DNA of 20,022 nucleotides, taken from assembly GCA_002421825.1 (NCBI GenBank), contig DISR01000078.1:20208-40229 (forward strand), written 5' to 3'. The DNA is from Thiobacillus sp. UBA6205 (GTDB lineage: Bacteria; Pseudomonadota; Gammaproteobacteria; Burkholderiales; Thiobacillaceae). Shown piece by piece: positions 15,512 to 20,022 of the stretch. The position numbers and the translations under genes were made by a program. A model generated the notes under the pieces. It searched no databases and was not told the origin of the DNA. It saw nothing but the letters and a program-made list of their open reading frames with translations. Position 1 is the stretch's first letter. The number at the start of each line of letters is the position of its first letter.

Positions 15512-15536
15512 TTCGGACTGTTCAGTCCGAATGATA
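15512..15536 (-). promoter_or_regulatory. Palindromic operator or leader hairpin at the purU start
   Basis: TTCGGACTG and CAGTCCGAA form a perfect inverted repeat with a two-base centre (15512-15531). On the minus strand a -10-like TATCAT (15531-15536) lies directly upstream, so the palindrome would cover the transcription start, a classic repressor site. It could equally form a hairpin just before the Shine-Dalgarno. No -35 is clear and no regulator gene is adjacent. Confidence 0.55.
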
Positions 15537-15740
15537 GCCGCTAAACCATGGCTGCGTGTCGGATTCGCCGCCCGGACAGCCGTTGCAGGCAATCGCCAGG
15601 CTTCGGCGTCCAGTCCCCACCCGGCAATTTCTGTCTGGCGAGGCTGCGGCCCATGCCGCCGCCCCCGCTCAAAACGACATCTGCGAATCGCGCAAGCCAC
15701 CCTCTCGGGCACGGCTACATAAGGATTTCCGTTTTTGCTG

Positions 15741-15848
15741 AATAAAACGCTTTTGCTGGGCTTGCGGGCAGAAACGGCCGCGCAGGCCCGCAAAAGCGTG
15801 GGGGTGCCGATTTTTTACGCACCTCCTGCCCGCAATGCCCCATTTTGA
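15741..15848 (-). ncRNA. Candidate small RNA between purU and nrdA
   Basis: On the minus strand a promoter-like pair at 15855-15883 is followed by a segment of about 108 bases ending in a strong stem. The stem spans 15747-15799: ten perfect outer pairs (ACGCTTTTGC with GCAAAAGCGT), then nine and three more after single-base bulges, closing a seven-base loop. Right after it the minus strand reads TTTTATT, which makes it a plausible intrinsic terminator. A smaller GGTGC/GCACC hairpin lies at 15803-15823. No credible protein is encoded. It could instead be only a terminator or a DNA-level repeat; nothing in the sequence identifies a known RNA family. Confidence 0.35.
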
Positions 15849-15854
15849 CGGGCA

Positions 15855-15883
15855 CTTATCCAGCAGGCTTTTGCCCCCATCAA
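15855..15883 (-). promoter_or_regulatory. Candidate promoter for the putative small RNA
   Basis: On the minus strand TTGATG (plus 15878-15883) and GATAAG (15855-15860) are 17 bases apart. The start would be near 15848. It is back to back with the nrdA promoter, with only 19 bases between the two -35 hexamers. Confidence 0.4.
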
Positions 15884-15902
15884 TTTTTTTTGCAAAACCC
15901 AG

Positions 15903-15930
15903 TTGACAGCCCACGCTTGCCCACTAGAAT
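15903..15930 (+). promoter_or_regulatory. Sigma-70 promoter of nrdA
   Basis: A perfect -35 TTGACA (15903-15908) and a good -10 TAGAAT (15925-15930) are spaced by 16 bases. The start would be near 15937, leaving a leader of about 145 bases before the nrdA ATG at 16082. The first NrdR box overlaps the -10. Confidence 0.8.
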
Positions 15931-15968
15931 TTGTATTCAGCTTCCAGCGCCACCACTATATGTTGTGA
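15921..15968 (+). promoter_or_regulatory. Two NrdR boxes
   Basis: CCACTAGAATTTGTAT (15921-15936) and CCACTATATGTTGTGA (15953-15968) both fit the NrdR-box pattern (CACTA...TGT core). Their starts are 32 bases apart, about three helical turns, the usual spacing for this ATP/dATP-sensing zinc-finger repressor. The first overlaps the -10 hexamer, the second lies just past the start of transcription, so binding should block RNA polymerase. nrdR itself is not in the window. Confidence 0.82.
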
Positions 15969-15975
15969 ACAACCC

Positions 15976-15984
15976 TGTGGATAA
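15976..15984 (-). promoter_or_regulatory. Perfect DnaA box in the nrdA leader
   Basis: TGTGGATAA is the complement of the consensus DnaA box TTATCCACA. It lies eight bases after the second NrdR box. DnaA boxes in nrdAB control regions are known from E. coli, where DnaA ties dNTP synthesis to replication initiation. One isolated box is weak evidence for function. Confidence 0.6.
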
Positions 15985-16081
15985 GCTCTGGAAAGCCTTT
16001 GGATCAATGCGCGGCCCCCGGGCAGCGCGCCAGTTTGAATGACGCGCCGCCCCAGCCGACGCGTCCCTGAGAGGAGAGGAC

Positions 16082-18982
<2,901 letters not shown>

Positions 18983-18991
18983 ACGCAGTAC

Positions 18992-19028
18992 CCCCTCTCC
19001 CCTCGCGGGAGAGGGTTGGGGTGAGGGG
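18992..19028. repeat. CCCTCTCCC/GGGAGAGGG hairpin repeat, copy after nrdA
   Basis: A nine-base stem (CCCTCTCCC with GGGAGAGGG around CTCGC) is followed by TTGGGGTGAGGGG. It begins ten bases after the nrdA stop. Related copies are at 19545-19592 and inside the element at 14447-14651. There is no T-run, so it is not a standard terminator, but it could slow polymerase or protect the nrdA mRNA end. Confidence 0.75.
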
Positions 19029-19096
19029 GAAGTGGTTGAAAGATTAACCAGCCCCTCAACTCCATAAGTAGTAGGCCGGGGGTTGCCCGACAGCAA

Positions 19097-19145
19097 GTTA
19101 CTTTTCTTGCTTCGCCAAGAAAAGTAACCAAAAGAAGGCGACCCG
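19097..19145 (+). repeat. Palindromic GTTACTTTTCTTG repeat, left copy
   Basis: Perfect 13-base arms (GTTACTTTTCTTG at 19097-19109, complement at 19116-19128) flank the loop CTTCGC, followed by CAAAAGAAGGCGACCC. This type of sequence is widespread in betaproteobacterial and pseudomonad genomes. The right copy at 19774-19821 is its inverted counterpart. Confidence 0.8.
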
Positions 19146-19339
19146 GCTATGCCGGCCTGCGGCTTCCCTTAGCCTGAAGGCTCCGGGCGGGCGGCGCAGA
19201 ACTCGCCCCGCTTTTGTTTGTTTGCAGAAGCGTGCGGGGCTCAGACAGGCTGCGCCGCGCCATTCCGCCCTCCGCCATCAGTCTGCGGCGGCACAGACGG
19301 GAGAAAGGCGTTCAGGAAGAAAGGCCTGAATTGAATTGG

Positions 19340-19414
19340 ACTGGATTGCTTCACTACGTTCGCAATGACGTCATTGCGAGGCCCACATGATTTTTGCAGG
19401 CCGTGGCAATCCAG
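19340..19414. repeat. Head-to-head pair of REP-like units
   Basis: The left unit (19340-19369, ACTGGATTGC to GCAATGAC) and the right unit (19370-19414, GTCATTGCGAGG to GGCAATCCAG) meet in the palindrome TGACGTCA, exactly as in the pair at 3561-3637. The right unit has a longer central loop containing ATTTTTGCAGG. Confidence 0.78.
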
Positions 19415-19430
19415 AGTGGTTAAGCGGCCC

Positions 19431-19530
19431 CGGCCGCGGACTTGGATTGGGGAAACAAGGCGAGGAATGTTCGGCCCGTCGCTGTTACGGCGAGCAAGTT
19501 CCCCACCGCCCCAATTCAAGTCCCCGGCCG
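19431..19530. repeat. 100-bp element with 22-base terminal inverted repeats (copy 1)
   Basis: The ends CGGCCGCGGACTTGGATTGG (from 19431) and the reverse complement of 19509-19530 match at 20 of 22 positions. The interior begins AAACAAGGCGAG and ends GCGAGCAAGTTCCCCACCG. It is homologous in plan and sequence to the 126-bp element at 19611-19736. Confidence 0.7.
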
Positions 19531-19544
19531 AGTCCTAGGAAAAT

Positions 19545-19592
19545 CCCCTCTCCCCTTGCGGGAGAGGGTGGCCCGAAGGGTCGGGTGAGGGG
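19545..19592. repeat. CCCTCTCCC/GGGAGAGGG hairpin repeat, second spacer copy
   Basis: CCCCTCTCCCCTTGCGGGAG leads into AGGGTGGCCCGAAGGGTCGG and TGAGGGG, with an extra small hairpin (GCCCGAAGGGTC) not present in the copy at 18992. It lies between the two TIR-bounded elements. Confidence 0.75.
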
Positions 19593-19610
19593 TGATTCCC
19601 CTCTGGGCTG

Positions 19611-19736
19611 CCTCGGGCGAGCACTTGAATTGGGGGAAGTTGAGGCGAGCGTGTTTGAGCACGTGGCCACCCGGGCGATTTTTCCGGGCGGATCGTGCGA
19701 GTTTGCGAGCCGCCCAATTCAAGTGCTTGCCCGAGG
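19611..19736. repeat. 126-bp element with 24-base terminal inverted repeats (copy 2)
   Basis: The left end (19611-19634, CCTCGGGCGAGCACTTGAAT then TGGG) and the reverse complement of 19713-19736 match at 23 of 24. Shared interior features with copy 1 are GGCGAG after the left end and GCGAG...GCCGCCCAATTCAAG before the right end. A central CCCGGGCG/CCGGGCGG segment could form an inner hairpin. No coding capacity. Confidence 0.72.
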
Positions 19737-19773
19737 TTTACTTCGCCAAGGTTTTGGGCGGAGCAGCACAGCG

Positions 19774-19821
19774 GGGGCGCCTTTCTTTGGTTACTTTCTT
19801 TGGCGAAGCAAAGAAAGTGAC
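19774..19821 (-). repeat. Palindromic GTTACTTTTCTTG repeat, right inverted copy
   Basis: Arms GTTACTTTCTTTG (19790-19802) and CAAAGAAAGTGAC (19809-19821) match at 12 of 13 around GCGAAG, the complement of the left copy's loop. Read on the minus strand it continues into AACCAAAGAAAGGCGCCC, as does the left copy. The two copies thus form a large inverted repeat spanning 19097-19821. Confidence 0.78.
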
Positions 19822-19889
19822 TAGCCGCCGGGCTACCCCCGGCAGGTTTTCCCGCCCGCAGGGCGGAATGGATTTAACGAATTAACACC

Positions 19890-19917
19890 GTCCGACCCGT
19901 CGGACAAAAATGGAGGT
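19890..19917 (+). promoter_or_regulatory. Hairpin and Shine-Dalgarno in the nrdB leader
   Basis: GTCCGA and TCGGAC (19890-19895 and 19900-19905) form a six-base stem with loop CCCG. A strong Shine-Dalgarno GGAGGT (19912-19917) follows six bases later and lies nine bases before the nrdB ATG. It supports independent ribosome loading on nrdB despite the long spacer. Confidence 0.6.
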
Positions 19918-19926
19918 AGAAAAAAC

Positions 19927-20022
19927 ATGCTGAGCTTTGAAGACGACCGTACCGCCACCCCTGCCCTGCAGCCCGCTGTCGGAAATGGTGCGGGAAGCAC
20001 CCCGCCCATCCCCGCCTCGCTG
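19927..20022 (+). CDS. nrdB: Ribonucleoside-diphosphate reductase beta subunit, N-terminal fragment (runs off the window)
   Basis: Only the first 32 codons are present, starting MLSFEDDRTATPALQPAVGN and remaining open to the edge. The Shine-Dalgarno GGAGGT at 19912-19917 and the position downstream of nrdA on the same strand support NrdB, the diiron/tyrosyl-radical subunit. The metal ligands would lie outside the window, so the identity rests on context and on the typical short acidic N-terminal extension. Confidence 0.75.
   Translation, partial: MLSFEDDRTATPALQPAVGNGAGSTPPIPASL

Larger units (their letters stand above)
18983..19926. other. 944-bp repeat-filled spacer between nrdA and nrdB
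   Basis: No credible gene lies here on either strand. The spacer holds a CCCTCTCCC-type hairpin just after the nrdA stop, two inverted copies of a palindromic GTTACTTTTCTTG repeat enclosing most of it (19097 to 19821), a REP-like pair, two TIR-bounded elements, and a second CCCTCTCCC-type hairpin. The section 19146-19339 is GC-rich and contains GGCTATGCCGGCC and CATTCCGCCCTC segments that look like the tail of the palindromic repeat. No second NrdR box pair or clear promoter was seen before nrdB. Confidence 0.8.

Noticed and set aside
15856..15864. TTATCCAGC as a second DnaA box
   Set aside because: It differs from the consensus at two positions and overlaps the candidate small-RNA promoter.
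15669..15914. 81-codon minus-strand frame in the purU-nrdA gap
   Set aside because: It crosses the strong hairpin and the nrdA promoter and has no ribosome site at its start; a small RNA or regulatory DNA explains the region better.
18992..19028. Hairpin after nrdA as a true intrinsic terminator
   Set aside because: There is no T-run after the stem, and the same sequence recurs as a dispersed repeat in other settings.
19241..19885. Several small open frames in the nrdA-nrdB spacer
   Set aside because: They run through repeat units and hairpins, and their translations are repeat-derived with no shared family features.

Overview
The window looks like a chromosomal stretch of a high-GC betaproteobacterium, most likely from the Nitrosomonadales/Rhodocyclales side of the class. 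This is inference from gene content and order: rplU-rpmA-obgE divergent from ispB, ispB followed by tRNA-Pro(CGG), a pilS-pilR pair behind a small zinc-ribbon membrane protein, an ampD operon, and a long two-ATP-cone nrdA with NrdR boxes. The dispersed repeats are of types familiar from betaproteobacterial genomes. No phage, CRISPR array, transposase or toxin-antitoxin module is visible.

Layout. At 1-2320 an inverted repeat precedes a large VWA/MIDAS protein of the NorD/CbbO type. At 2422-4283 (minus strand) lie obgE, rpmA and rplU, with a good promoter for rplU-rpmA and an intrinsic terminator separating them from obgE. At 4430-5493 are ispB and tRNA-Pro. At 5717-7587 a sulfotransferase-like gene of lower GC overlaps tcdA. 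At 7693-10789 are a 75-aa membrane protein and the pilS-pilR two-component system. A Na+/Ca2+-exchanger-type antiporter (minus, 10920-11921) stands divergent to a tightly coupled operon: thioredoxin-like protein, ampD and a phospholipase D lipoprotein (11998-14449). A compact TIR-bounded element fills the gap to the convergent purU (14649-15503). The purU-nrdA gap holds a palindrome at the purU start, a possible small RNA, and the nrdA control region. It is followed by nrdA (16082-18982), a 944-bp spacer packed with nested repeats, and the start of nrdB (19927 to the edge).

Themes. Most genes are housekeeping: translation and ribosome assembly (rplU, rpmA, obgE, tRNA-Pro, tcdA), quinone side chain (ispB), cell wall and membrane (ampD, PLD), one-carbon/purine metabolism (purU), dNTP supply (nrdAB) and type IV pilus control (pilSR). 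The accessory signal is in the non-coding DNA. At least five repeat types occur: purine-rich AGGACA-type arms; REP-like CATTGCGAGG/GCAATCCAGT units in pairs; CCCTCTCCC/GGGAGAGGG hairpins; a GTTACTTTTCTTG palindromic repeat; and 100-126-bp elements with CTTGAATTGGG inverted ends. They are stacked mainly between purU and its convergent neighbour and between nrdA and nrdB.

I did not find a clearly new multi-gene system. The points most worth checking are the repeat-filled nrdA-nrdB spacer, the TA-flanked element whose ends supply two stop codons, and the candidate small RNA between purU and nrdA.
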